This document shows positions 13,006 through 26,019 of a stretch of DNA of 64,000 nucleotides, piece after piece. Position 1 is the stretch's first letter. The number at the start of each line of letters is the position of its first letter. The translations under genes were made by a program, and so were the position numbers. Source of the stretch: Clusia tigrina. Taxonomy: Eukaryota; Arthropoda; Insecta; Diptera; Clusiidae. Below the pieces are notes generated by a model that ran no database searches, was not told the DNA's origin, and worked only from the letters and a program-made list of their open reading frames with translations. Where the stretch lies: positions 2,832,001 to 2,896,000 of the forward strand of contig OV050033.1 in assembly GCA_920105625.2 (NCBI GenBank). Reading direction: 5' to 3'.

Positions 13006-13389
13006 CTACAGGTAGCGGTCGAGGTCTGTATATTAACCAAGCAAAGCTTAAGTCACTGCAAAACATGTGGTCTCCATGTGTGTTTCCCATTTGTTTTGCT
13101 TGGTTAGTTTTTGGAATGCAAGCGTGGCTGATGGACCAGAATTAATCATCAACACCCTCCCAGCATAAATAATCTCAGCTCTCATATTTCCGTGAATCAT
13201 TCACTAACGTAATGTCTCTTATAGGTCTCCCACACGCCCTCAGCAAGTAAGTTAGTGCAGTTGCGGGCTTCTTTTTAGCAACCCATCGAGTCATCCCAGG
13301 GTTAAAGGACGCATCATAGTTAGTATTGCACATGCCCACAATAACTCTCAGGCAACTAGCTACCAATTTTCGCATTGCAATTTAAAATT

Positions 13390-14680
13390 GTTCAAATTGC
13401 CAGTACCAGCTTCGGAAATTTCTGCGCTGTTTCTGTCGTTTTTCCAAGTTGCCAAACACCAAACTTTGTTGTCAATTCACGCGTACAAAAGCGCGTAATT
13501 GATTTTGACATTTAAGAAGAAAAAAACAACAAACAAACACACACAAAATAATCAAAAAGAAGGAAGCACTCGAACAGCAAACAAAACTCGCATTGCTGCC
13601 TCAATCAAAGAGCTCACCAACCAACCAAACGCAGCCTAGAATCCTGCTCCGCCGTTCGTTTGGCTGGCGTGTTAAACGCTGATTGATTTTTCATTTGCGC
13701 CGAGGACTGGGACTGATTTGTGAGTGAGTCAGCGAGTCAGTGCGTGATCTGTCCATCTGTCCGTCCGCTCGTCGGTCTGTCTGTGTGCGCGGCCGGCCCA
13801 ACTGCTCGTGCGCTTACGCATCTCTATAGGCATTCAATCCATCCAACCGTCCAACCATCGATCCATGGATCCATCCATCCATCGATCCGTCCACCTTGAG
13901 TCTCAGTTACTGCTGCACGAGTACGTGCCGCAGAGACTGCCGCTGCTGCTGCTGCTGCTGCTGGCTGAATGCGTTGACAATTTTTCGTTGGTTTTTTGAT
14001 TTTTTGGGGCATTGCTGCAATCCAATTCGGGGCGTTTGCAGCATACCACAAATGCATGCCGCCGCTGGGTAGAATGTACTGCCCGGGTATGTGGACGCGA
14101 AACAAGTTGCATTCCGTTGACCATTTCTACAATTCCCAGCAGTGGCAGAAGCGAAGCCGCTACGTCGGCAACAGGCAGTTGCGGTTGGCTGCTTTGCGAG
14201 TAGAATGCAACTGCTGGGGCAGCAGACTGAAGCTGCGGCACACAGCTGGAATATTGATAAGGCGGCTAATCGGTGGAATTGTTTTTGGTTTGGCTGCTTG
14301 CTTGACTTTTTTCCCTCTCGTTTCATTATTTTTTTGTTTGTTGGTTTTTTTTTTGGTGAAGTCGCGCAAAGCATCGATTTATATTTATGCTGAAGCAACA
14401 ACAACCACAGCCACAACAATAACAACAACATGTTGTCATTTGGTGCGAATGCATTTGTTACCATTTTGTTGCCGTACGCATTCGTGCCGCAGTTGTTGCT
14501 GCTGCTTGTTGTTGGATTGATGTGTAAAGTGATTCTTAACGACAGCGATAATTTTATATGCTGCCAGCAATTTAAGTTGTTTATTCTAAAACGCAGTGCA
14601 AATCGTTGCCGGTTTCGTTTCGTTTCGTTTCATTGTAGTCGCTTTGTTTGTTTGTTGCTCGGTTCAATTTTATAATTACC
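13390..14680. other. GC-rich noncoding island
   Basis: ATCC tetranucleotide repeats (13835-13890), GTCTGTCCGTCC motifs (about 13750), a CTG tract (13940-13965) and CAACAA/TTGTTG runs (about 14395-14510). Open frames on both strands are compositional. Confidence 0.4.
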
Positions 14681-16779
14681 AAGAATTTAATTACAGCCAC
14701 AAATAAAGCGCAAATTGTCAACGGGGGGGCTGCGTTTTTGTCTGGAATGTTTGGACAAGTTTCTGATTATCACCAAAATCACACTTTCAAATATTTGTTC
14801 ACATTCTCCGTCGTAGATCAATTGGGTGCTGATTAGGGGGGCCCAGTGGGGTGTACGCATCCTGAGTAATTGCATAAAACGCAGGCGAACGTGAATTGAA
14901 TGATGTTAGTCGGCATTTGAGTACATGGCACTCCGTGTCTGATCCGTTCTGTTTGCATGTGCTTCTGATAGGAAGGAGACACTAAGAGTTTAGTTTTGAT
15001 TCAGACTGAGCTTCATTGTATGCAATCCCTCCAATGACATCAGAACTCATCGTCTGATTTTTAATATCTCTGAGGAAGAAATAACGGACCTCCGCAATGC
15101 GTGATATTCTTCTCTATCATTATTGAGAGATTAGCTCGTCAGCTCTTTTTGGTATAATTTGTGCAAAGTAAAAGAAGCTTTCGATATAAGGTGGTCCCCG
15201 ATTACGAGTTTCATGACTTCAATTTAGTGTTATATGCACTCTTCTTGGAAAGACTCTCGAAGGAGTATAAATATATACATGAAGCCGATAAAATATCAAA
15301 TTAATATACGTACCTCGTACTATCCCTGTGAACAGTTAATGCAACACGCATGTGAGCCAAAGAGCGTTCCATATGATTTGAAGTGTGATCTCAAAATGTA
15401 TGTAAAAGGAACAATTTACTATTTTAATATTTCGGAGGCGCCAGTGTCTGTGGTCTAGAGTTAGCATGCTAGACACACGCTCTGGAGTCGCGTGTCCTCC
15501 TCCTTCCTGGTTGGTCTCAGTAGCTAGTACTTTTTCTCCCAAACCCTTGCAGACATGATTCATTATGGTGTCAGAATGTTACGCAGGTAATCTGTTTACT
15601 ACTTCAAGTTTACTAATATGCAGAAAATGTTCAACTTAAAAGAATCTTTTTGAAAACGACAACGCTAGATTATGTTAGGTTTCACTGGCTGGCCGTGAAT
15701 GTCACAAATAAGAGACCTCCAAGGTCCTTAGCGGTGCCAGATGGATATCCATCTAAGAGTTGTAGTGTATGTCGTTAAAAAGAGAGACTTTTAGCGACTC
15801 TATCCTTAGATCTTCAAGGCACCTAGGTGCGTTGGAGGCGTTTTCGAGAGCGTATAGGCGTAGGAGATGCTCCAAAGTTTCCTTTGTGTCCTGTTCACCA
15901 CATTATTAGTGAAACACATCCTTTGAACGCGTACCGCAGTTTGACAGTGACCTGTCGGCAATTCTTTCTCGGGAGTGCCAGCAAGGATTTGGTTTGCTAA
16001 GTGCCCATGAGCCTTGCGATTTTGCACCTCCACCTTTCTACCGCTTTCCTTATCATGTCATCTTCAAGGCGGCTAATTATCATTTATAGAGGCATCAGTA
16101 AGTTGCTTACTTCAGGTACTCGACCGTTCCCGTATCTGTCGATATAATATGTCCGAAACCTTCTCTGTTGACTGGCGATTTGAAATACTCGAATAGCCTC
16201 CCACATTCCAATACGATCGCTGGCGCGAAACGCAAAGCAAACACTGAGCTGTGGATATTCACAGATATTGTCAAGAATCTTTATTGTCTCAGAGTCGTAA
16301 CTAGGTTCAAAAGCCTTTCTAATTTTCTCTAAGTTGGGGTTGGTGTTAAGATGGTTTACAAACGGCTCTTACTGACCTTATGCTGAGTAGTCGACTGCTT
16401 GAAGCTCGGTTGGGTTCTTAATAAATTAGTTTTAAAATAGATTCTTAATTAGATGTGATGACTGAGTTTTGTAATGGACCGCCAAATCCACAAATTTTTT
16501 TTTTGTCTAAAGAATAATTCGAACTGCTTCATCGATGGCTTGGAATCACACCAACACTTCTGCTTGTCTGCAGTAGAAGCAACCAACCTAACTGCAGTGG
16601 AATTCTGTACAACTCCTAGGACTCTTTGCTCCTCTAGCATCTCATACGTCGGCCAACTTGCAGGGAAGGGAGGGGCAACTTCCCAAAAAAGTGCATAAAG
16701 TGCACTTCTTAGAACACCTCCCCACTTTTCTCCAAGCAAATGTTGCAACTTTCGGGTTTGCTGATATTGATCTCCACAT
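14681..16779. other. AT-rich spacer with one SINE
   Basis: A GTTAGGTTTCACTGGCTGG segment near 15,675 may be retroelement-derived. No gene seen. Confidence 0.45.
15434..15580 (+). mobile_element. SINE copy of the same family, plus strand
   Basis: The tRNA-like head (GTGGTCTAGAGTTAGCATGC, AGACACACGCTCTGGAGTCG) is followed by the family body AGCTAGTACTTTTTCTCCCA..CATTATGGTG. It is diverged relative to the copy at 8.6 kb. Confidence 0.65.
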
Positions 16780-17800
16780 TACTCCAGCGCGCCACCCAAC
16801 CCACACGCTGCGCTGTGACCTAATAACATCATCAAAATTGACAAATTGCTCTGACCGCGTTATGCGCGCAATGCGAGCGTGTTCGGACCGTCCCAAAGAT
16901 ATGAAATTAATAATTAATAAAAAATATGAAAAGGCCGCAAAAATGCGATACCTGTAATTACCCCGCATAGACAGCTGGCGGATCAGTGCGGACGGGCGGG
17001 CGGACGGGTGGACGTGCCCGCTTGAATGCCGCACACACACGTGTGAGAGTGCGTGTGTGTGTGCTTGACAGAATGGCATCATCAGTTGGCGACATTGATG
17101 CACGATCGCTGCGTCCGTACGCGAGTGCGTCTGAGCGAGTGTGTGCAATTTTGGCGGTGTGCGTTTGTGGCCCGACTTGGGACCGCATTTTAATTGCACA
17201 CAACCCCCTTCCCACCGAGGAGCCTCGAGCGCCCCGAACTTGCGCATAATTAATTTTGAGTTTGATTAATAGCAGAGCCAAGCAGCGAGCGACGCAATCG
17301 AATCGGATCGAATTGAATCGAATCGGATCGAAGCGAAGCGCTGCGCCGGACATGATCGGCGACAGACGCCTTCGTCCTTTGCTGCCCACTTCGCTGTTAC
17401 GTCACATACTTGCACGCTCGTATGGCGATGTTTTTACGCATTTTTAATAAAGTTTTTCAAAATTATTAATTTCGCCGGCGCTGTGGCTTTTGTGGCCGTT
17501 CTAAACCCAGCGCAGTTAATAATACGTTGTAAGCTGTCACAATTGACATTTTGTTGCTGGCTGCAGCGCGCCTGCGGATGAAGATGTCCGCCTGGCGCTG
17601 AGCACGCACAGTCGCAGGGCCGAAATTGTTGCATGCCGCAGTGGGGCATTAATGCAGTTTTTAGGGTGTGCTCACCTTCGGCAGCGCATTCCTGCATGGC
17701 GACTCGATATTTTTTAATTGAATTCGCGGCCGAGCGCTCGTCTGTAATTAATAATTTTGCTTTTTTTGGACTCTAATTAACTGCGATCGTCAATTCGGCA
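16780..17800. other. GC-rich noncoding island
   Basis: GGGCGGGCGGACGGG (about 16993), a GT run (about 17050), and an AATCGAATCGGATCGAA pentamer array (about 17295-17340). The 201-codon minus-strand frame across it has no domain or codon-usage support. Confidence 0.4.
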
Positions 17801-18541
17801 GCATCACATGTCGACGATGCTTCCCTGAAGGTGCGCTTGAATTTTAAGTAACTGAGTCCGGAGACGGACAGCTCTGCGAAATTTTGCTCCACCAGTCCAT
17901 ACACGAGAGTCAGCGTGGTGACGAAGTGGTTATTGGGAGAAGAATTTCAGTTTTAAATATGCAAGAATCTTCCGAATTTTTTGAAGATTTTGTTCTTGTT
18001 CCCTGCTCCTCAACTGACAATAGAAGAACTGAGCTCAGTGCACTATTGGACAATGAGAGTGAAAAGTCTCCTCTCTGACATGGAAGAGTCACTTATAAAA
18101 TTAAACTGGCTATTCCCATTCTGGTTGATTTGCATGGTGTTCAGGAACGATCTAAGGGAGTAGCAGAGTTTCCACAGCTTGAGAAGGCTTCAGGCGAAAC
18201 TGGTTCCTTTAGAAGAAGCAAGCAGTGAGGCCCGCTAGAAATTTCTTCTGGGTCCAATGCTAAATAAAATTGCTTGTGATGAGTTCTTCGTGGATAAAAG
18301 ACATTAAAATAAGCATAGAACGGGTTTAAGAGATACAGGGAGTCAAACCGTCTTCTGTACGAGACTTCCTTTGTGGCTGAATCCTTTTAAATCCAAGCAA
18401 GTCTATATGACTTTATGAAATACTCACTCGTATCCTGACGAAACAGTCTTGTCATCATTCATAACTAACCACGAATAAAAGTCTAGATGCTATAAAATGA
18501 ACATTAGTGATAATTTTTTCATGCAAGTCATTTGTAGAAGG

Positions 18542-19130
18542 TCATAAACAACGAATCATAAACAGGGAATCATAGATAGCGATCCATGAACTGAGAATCA
18601 GAAATAGAGAACCATGAATAGAAAGTCATAAACTGCGACCAGAAACAGCGAGTCATAAACATAAAGTCATGAACTACGAATCATAAACAGGAAATTAGAA
18701 AGATCATAAATAACAAGCCATAAACTGTGAATCATAAATATCAAGCCATTAACTGCGACCAGAAATAGCGAGTCATAAACAGAGAGTCATGAACTGCGAA
18801 TCATAAACAGGAAATCAGAAACGTCATAAATAACAAGCCATAAACTGTGAATCATAGATATCAAGTCATTAACTGCGTATCATAAATTACGAATCAATAG
18901 CTACGATCAGAAACTGCGAGTCATATACAGCGAATCATAAATAACGAATCATAAATAGCAAGCCATGAACTGCGAATCATAAATATCACATCATCATGAA
19001 CATAAATATCAGGTTATGAAAAGCGAATCAAAAACAGTGAATCATAAACTGCGAAACATAAGCAGCGAGTCATAAACTCCGAACCAGAAATAGCGACTCA
19101 CAAACAACGAATCACAAAAAGCTAGTCATA
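18542..19130. repeat. 14-bp minisatellite array (CATAAACAGCGAAT-like), ~42 copies
   Basis: A degenerate 14-bp unit (CATAAACNNCGAAT/CATGAACTGCGAAT/CAGAAATAGCGAGT variants) repeats for ~590 bp. A 120-bp higher-order duplication is visible: the block starting GACCAGAAACAGCGAGTC at 18637 is echoed at 18757. Confidence 0.93.
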
Positions 19131-19154
19131 TTTCATAAATTATTCTATCTATTA

Positions 19155-19400
19155 TATAATTAATTCCAAAATGTTTTGGAATGACCTTGAAAGCACCTTA
19201 CGAGGGTGAATCCCTGAAAAGTTAAATAAGGAACAACTCTATTTTTCAATTTGTGTATGCCCTCCAAATAACATGATTTCTCGAAGCCCTCAAAATTGGC
19301 GTTTATTTCATCGACACCTCTTCTTTCACCCCAAATATCTTGCCGCCGCACCATTTCATCATATTTGTTCGCAGGGTGCTAAATCTGGAGAATATGAGGG
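19155..19400 (-). mobile_element. Possible mariner/Tc1-type transposase C-terminal remnant
   Basis: The minus-strand frame has GVDEINANFEGFEKSCYLEG then IHKLKNRV. This resembles the IDEIKA..F..GI-KL..R pattern near the end of mariner transposases. It is short and weak. No terminal inverted repeats were seen. Confidence 0.28.
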
Positions 19401-21439
19401 AGCAATTCGTAATCTACGATTACATAAAACGGACATGCGTTTTGACTGGAAACGCAGTTGAGGGTATACAAAGTCAAGTCTACCACTCAGAGACGTACTT
19501 CTCCTAATGCCAAAATCTGTTGTTAGACATAAATGAGAAATGCAGACGAAGATGAGGAAGGTCCCAAAGTGGAACTCTGAATAGATCTAAGAACGTTCAC
19601 GAAATTTTCCGAGTCACAGGAAATAATTTATTTGTGCATGAAAATTGGGTCCTGATTGATCCTTCAGCATGAACCAATAATAGACACACTCGATTCCACA
19701 TTCAAAATTTCTCCATTATCAAGGTTAGTTTAGGTTGACTTAGAGTGTCAGCCTTCTTCGGGAAGCTCACTTCAGCACTTAAACGATCATTATGAACCAC
19801 AAGAAACCACCCCATCTACCGCGTGGGGGGTAGAACCATTGTCACAAATACCACGAATTCGCTTCTTAGAAACTTGGCAGCATGTCAACAGATGTTGTGG
19901 CGATATTGATCAGTTCATGTACGAGATAGGTCTTATTCCATGCACATACCATCAAAAACTGACTTGGTATCGCGGGTCCCAGTCGCCAAGTCGTTAAAAA
20001 TAACGACTTCGCAAAGTTTTGTTTTTGCAATCCAAAATAAATTTCCAAACAAGCCAAATTGAGCGAATCGAAAGTGGCTAAAATTGTGTTCCATATTTAA
20101 ATGGAAAGATTGCCATTTGAGTACAACCAATGAAAATACTCTGGACAGTGCTCCACTCCTTCCCCATCTTCTTCCTCTTTGAATGTTATCAGATTCCATT
20201 TTGAAATGCTGGCAATAAAATGATTTAAGCAGAAAGCAAAGGCCACAAGGAATATGCAATTTATCTGCTCTAGTCATAAACGTCAGAGTGATGTCATTAA
20301 ACATACGTCATGTACATTGCCTTGAGTCCTGGCGAATGCTGCCTGCTTCCCGAGGCAAGCGCGCCTTGACTATGCCGCAACTGGTGCGCTGTGCTGAGGC
20401 TGCTACCATCGCTTTTGTAGTTATTGCACTCGCTCATAATAAAAACGATTATTAAAAATGATAATCGATTAAAAAGGAGTGCGAGTGCGCCTGAGCAGAC
20501 GGCTGCCTGACTAGCTGGCTGGCTGGCTGGCCGGATCGGCCTGGCGGACTGGCCAGCTCTGCTCATCAAATCCATTTCGCAGACATATGACATTTATGTC
20601 TACATGTGTTTAGCAAGACAGTTGACATGTACACATCCATGCAGCCGGGAGACCGGGCACCAGCAAAAAACCGCCAGGAATTGTCACAGGCGGGGTTTCT
20701 CAAGGATGCGACCGACAGTGCGCACAGATAGACGATCAAAATTCCGCAAATGATGACAGTCGAACTACAACAAGTCGTACAAATGTTTTCATGCTCGCTC
20801 CCATTATGATGTCTGTCTGTTTGTCCATCCGTCCGTCCGTCCGTCCGGCAGCCCACGTTTGTTTGTCTCCTTAATTTCGTCATAAAAAAAAGTTATTATT
20901 TATTGCCGAACGTGCCGGGCATACGCAGCAGTCTCGGACAGGGCTCTAAGGCACACCACTGCCTAAATGGCCTCACGGCAGCCCAACTAATGAAGAAGTC
21001 CATCACAGCCTTGCACTGGGAATTGCTCGAGGGCAGTACCAGCACTGCGCAGCCATTGAGGTAGCACATCTACCCGCCTGCCCCCACGGCGTCATTGGTA
21101 GAATATCGTTGCAATTACGCAAGTGGCTTACTCTGCTCTCCAACTTATTGGCCGCATACTCCAAAGGTCTTTAACTTGTCGAAAGAGGCGATTTTCTAAT
21201 TTTAAAGTGCGCTGCCACCGCTCGCAAATCGTCACAGCGCCAGATCCTCAGTGCTTGGCGTTTCTTTGTACGCGGTGGATAAACAAATCATGCCATACGT
21301 ACCGCATTTTCTCCATACGAGTGCCGCAGATGTGACAAGAGGCAGGCGACTACCGACAGCCGAGCTGCTGGCTGCTATCTGCCGCGGGTGCCACGGGCAG
21401 GGAGGTGCCACGAATCTAACGCACTCGTTACCGAAATGG
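19401..21439. other. Spacer including a GC-rich island at 20330-20900
   Basis: The island carries CTGGCTGGCTGG (about 20515) and GTCCGTCCGTCCG (about 20830) runs. A second GC-rich patch at 20,940-21,110 and 21,330-21,430 is unassigned. No gene seen. Confidence 0.4.
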
Positions 21440-22030
21440 CATCAAAATGTTATTCAACTCTGGGCGAACTGCATACGAATAGAAGCACCCCAGTTGGAAA
21501 TCTGCAGAGTACTCCTTAGTAATCATAGGTCAGGTCAGAGATGGCTAAACAATTCCATATCCATTTATGCTGGGTACCAGGACATAAAGATATACCAGGG
21601 TACCCAAAAGCCTGATCAACTTGCAAGAGACGGCACTTGTATGCCAAATGTTAGTAGGCTAGTATGGGTATACCTCTCGCAACTTGTAAGTCTCTCTTAA
21701 GGGAGGCACTGATTAACTTTACAACTCAAAGGTGGATTTGTGTCACTACCTGCGAAATCGCCAGGCAAACATGGCCGAGGCTAAATCTACGTCTATCCAA
21801 GAATATCATTAGACTCAATAGTCTACAAATTAGGACTCACGGGACATTGTCTAATAGGAAATCATATAAAAAGAATAAGAGTGATTTCTATCGCAGCTGC
21901 GGGAACAATGAGGAACTGGAAACAGTCCAGCATCTCTTCTATACCTGCCCAGTTTTTGCTAGAAATAGGGATGCACTGGTGAGGCAATATATACAAAATC
22001 CTTCTTTTACTCATTTTAAATTATTTATTT
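21440..22030 (+). mobile_element. Non-LTR retrotransposon 3' fragment (RNase H tail and terminal Cys motif)
   Basis: The plus strand carries a degraded RNase H end (WLNNSISIYAGYQDIKIYQG, QKPDQLARDGT) and, after a frame change, CRSCG-like YRSCGNNEELETVQHLFYTC then PVFARNR. It is followed by AT-rich sequence. It is non-functional. Confidence 0.7.
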
Positions 22031-22566
22031 TTTTTTAATATTTGTTTTATAACAAAATGATGATCATTTAAAAGATGAAAAATTAAATTTATAAAATTTT
22101 ATTTAATTTAAATTTTTTATGATGAAAATAAAATTGGTTTATAACAATAAAACTATAATAATTGATAATAATGATTGATGCACTCGATTATACTCGTAGT
22201 ATATTAGTTTATACAAAGTATATATTAGTTTGGGGAAATTGGAGAGGCCTTTTCCTTTTTTGCAAAGAAAATTTTTGCAAAAATCATTCTGTTCTTCATT
22301 TTTACTTAAATGAAAAAAAAAACTGCTGGTTATTTGTTACAATTTGGTCAGAAAGTGTTATGAGCCGATGCTAATCCATACGAATATATCGTTTGTTTGG
22401 AAGTATCCACTATTTACATTGGACAGGATTTGCTTACGAAGTATACCGGATAGTCTTGAGAGGTGATATCTCCATTTTACTTTGTGTTGCCCAACTTACC
22501 ATTCTGTGTGCATTTGAATAAAAATGCACTACAAGCGAAAATGTGTTAATAATGGCCCGTAAAAAG

Positions 22567-22623
22567 TATTATTATTATTACTATTATTATTATTATTATT
22601 ACTATTATTATTATTATTATTAC

Positions 22624-22654
<31 letters not shown>

Positions 22655-22666
22655 ATTATTATTATA
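22567..22666. repeat. (ATT)n microsatellite with ACT interruptions, possibly a SINE tail
   Basis: About 100 bp of ATT repeats, broken periodically by ACT. It is followed by ATACCTTGCACC, resembling the tail/body junction of the SINE family at 8.6 kb. Confidence 0.9.
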
Positions 22667-22796
22667 CCTTGCACCTAAATAAATGATGTCGTTAAAAATA
22701 AATTATCCAATCTGATAGAAGTCTGCCCTACCTTCTCATGTACTCCTCACAGATTTCCAACAGGGACTCGTGGCTATTTCCACAAGCCTCTGCATG

Positions 22797-22823
22797 AGTG
22801 TGTGTGTGTGTGTGTGTGTGTGT
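22797..22823. repeat. (TG)n microsatellite
   Basis: About 13 TG units. Confidence 0.95.
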
Positions 22824-23581
22824 CAAAAATCTGAATGAACTACATACATTGTCAGCTGTACTCGTGTACTACGTGGCAACGTGTGCATGCAACTCACAGG
22901 CGCTACGCACAATTGCAGCCGCACTAAATTACAAAAAAGCTGCTTTTTCCTTTTTGATTTTGTGGCAATCGTGGTCTTGCTTTATTTTGAACATAACTCT
23001 TTTCGTTTCTTAAGTACGCGTGCGCCCATCAAGCGCACTAATTAAAAATTGTCAGAGGAAACGCCACTTAAGCAAATTCCTTGCAATGCATCGCTGATGT
23101 CTAATAAGAAAAATTAGACTTCCATCGGAAGTGCACGAGGCCCCTCGCACCAAGCAACACACTGCACGGAATCACGCAAAAAGTGAGCCACATGATTCAC
23201 ACTAAAGATGGGGAACCAGGTAAACATATCAAAAGAGTGAAGAGGAGATTTATATTCACTCTTTAGTGGAACTATGAACTTTTATTGTATGGAAGATCCT
23301 TTGAAGCAGTCTCAAATGTTAACAAGTAAATTTAATACGGTATTTGTGTATCAGTTATGATCGAATCATATCATAAGACCAGAAGGTCTGACACTGAAAC
23401 TCCAGGGGGTGGTTCCTTGTCTTACGTTTTAGGTATGTCGTCTATTATGTTGTTGTGATCTCGGCACAATTATTGTATCTATATAATGCCTACACACTTA
23501 GTCCTTTTTAATCCTGTAGTGATTCAAATACTTTCAATATTAATGGTATTTTATACACTTATTCAACCGTATCATGAATAT

Positions 23582-23770
23582 TGCATTGCCTTTGGGATTC
23601 AAGCCGCTATGTACAATGAATATGTTGTCCATGTTTTCAAATTAAATCCCAGCATACTTTCAGGGGCATTTTGAATTACATTGCCTTGGGATTCAAGCCC
23701 GCTATGTACAATAAATATATTGTCCATGTTTTCAAATAAAATCCCAGCATACTTTCAGGGGCCTTTTAAA
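23582..23770. repeat. Tandem duplication, ~95-bp unit, two copies
   Basis: Two adjacent copies share GGGATTCAAGCC, CGCTATGTACAAT, TGTCCATGTTTTCAAAT and ATCCCAGCATACTTTCAGGG with a few substitutions. Confidence 0.88.
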
Positions 23771-26019
23771 CAGACCTGACAGGTTAGTGAATGCATCTTA
23801 TTTAAACCGCTTTCGAATCTGAAATAAAGAAATAAAACTAGTTTATTGTGAATACCATTTGAATGAAACAATTATCCGCTTGGCCTCCACCTATTCATGA
23901 TTTTGCCACTCGTTTCCAAAAGAACAATTTTCCTTTACACTCTCTTCATTAATAATTAAAATGTTGTTTGGCCTTTGAAGCAGTGTAAAATTGTTGAAAG
24001 CTTTTCGAAGCATAATTTTCGGCGTAATGATTCCACGCTATCTGTTGCAAATTTATTGATATAAAATTACAATAAACACAGAAAAATTTATAGAATATAT
24101 AAATTCAAAAGGATTTAACTACAAACAGAATATTTGTATGCCAAACTAGTCAGAAGATTATTCTGTGGGGTACGCGGGATTCAACACCGTACACTCGGTG
24201 TTCAATTGTGTGAAATTTCATTATGGAGTACGTCATAAATTCAATTGGTTTCATTATTGGGCCAGGATGTGGCTATAATTCGTATTTTGCTTGAAAATGA
24301 GGCTTATAGGGACTCCAATAGGGTTATAGAGTTTGCCCTGGGATGGAGTTTGCGATTATATAGCCTCTCCCATTCAATATGCAACCTCACCTACACGTGT
24401 TGCCCATTGTTGTTAGCAATAGAGGCTCTGGCGACCGAGTAAAAGCGGTATAATCTTACCATCAGCATTGAGGAAACGTAGGTTGGGCAGCCGCATCACA
24501 AATAAACCAGTGATGCCGCTAAGACCACCAGTTGCGTCCGTTGTTACAAACAACCAAGAATTTGGCACCATGTTGGCTAAAGTTGGCACCCCCGCCACCA
24601 GACTCGGAAAGGTAGGTTGATATCCTGCTAATCTTAAATTCATCTTATCAATGAAACTACAACCGAGAGTGTGCACCTTTCCTCCCCCGAGGACCCATAG
24701 GAATTAATTATTATCATAAGGCTACAAAGAAAGACAGGATATAGACTCCACCTATTTCCAAGTAAAAATGTCCATTCAAATTTCCATTGGAAGCAAATAT
24801 ATGAGGAAAGAAAAAAGTTCTCCCTTGGAGTTCTCATTTAGAATAGGGTAGTTAGATATATAGATTTATTTAATGGTGTTATACACCGCGACCTAAAAGA
24901 TCTATTGTGATGCCCCTATTTATTTGAAAGATGAGGATAGTCTCATCTATAAATCTTCTGTCAGGTTAATTTCCGACAGGAATTCATATATATTGGAAGT
25001 ATCATGTTGAGGGATCTTGCTCATATCTAAGATATACTCTCCAAAACACCTGTGTCTTTTGTGTGCCAATGGTCCACAGTCCGTGATCAAGAGCAGTGAG
25101 ATTTCATCACTTTCTCCTATGGATTCAGCTTGTGAACTGTCGTCGTAGACCGCGTATTTGCGACCACTGGACTACAATATAGCGATTGCATTCGCCGGAA
25201 TCTTCGTGCCGGAATCTTCGTGCCTGTATCCTGATGCACCCCTTTATAAAACTTTGGTGTTTATTGTGGCATAGCGTAGAGTAACCACATTACAAAATAA
25301 TATTATATTTTTATAGTTATAAATAAATGAAAGATTTAACAGTTCTGTTTAATTTTTATTCAAAAGATTTCCGAAGAAATACCTTCTTATCTTTGTTCGT
25401 GTGTATATATCAATTTTTATTATTTTTTAATCTTTCTTTTAATTTGGAATAGTGCGCGTTCAACTTATGTGTTCCGACATAATTGGTGCAAAGCAATTCC
25501 TGTTCTTATTATAATAAATAAAACAATTTTAATAGAAACAACACAACAATTAAATCAACAACATTCAACATGGAACAGCTTCTTTTACATTCATCTTCTT
25601 TATAATTAATATTTGTTAAATTCCCTTTCAGATTGTATTGTAAGAGTATAATAATAGAGTGTAGAAAGAGTAGAATTAGAACAAATGTTTAAACAATTCT
25701 CAACCGGCACTGACTACATTTTAAAACATCACAATTTTTCCTCAAATCTCTCGGCTACGAAAGTCATTTCTGCTTATTTGCTTAATTTGTTTTATTTAGT
25801 ACGTTTTTTAGTTATTGTCTTGGAAAATTAATTTCTTGAAGAATTTTATTTAGTTTATATATAAATAGTATATGAAAGCATATTTTAAGTATCTATAAAT
25901 AGCGTATTTTGAGTTGTATATTAGTATATAAGTGTGTAATATTGGCCTATTACTTAAAGGCTGTACTTCGGTCCATCCAAAGTTATTGTACCCTACACCA
26001 AAGCACACAAAGCATATAC

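Larger units (their letters stand above)
11394..13389. other. Transposon-derived spacer
   Basis: Holds the two retrotransposon fragments listed. The remainder is unassigned, with no gene seen. Confidence 0.5.

Noticed and set aside
13907..14520. Overlapping 170-185-codon frames on both strands
   Set aside because: Low-complexity CTG/CAA runs create them; no splice or family evidence.
15800..16033. 75-codon minus-strand frame that looks somewhat protein-like
   Set aside because: No motif of a known transposon or gene family could be identified; left unassigned.
16642..17247. 201-codon minus-strand frame
   Set aside because: It crosses a GC-rich, repeat-laden island; no domain, no start context, and competing frames on the other strand.
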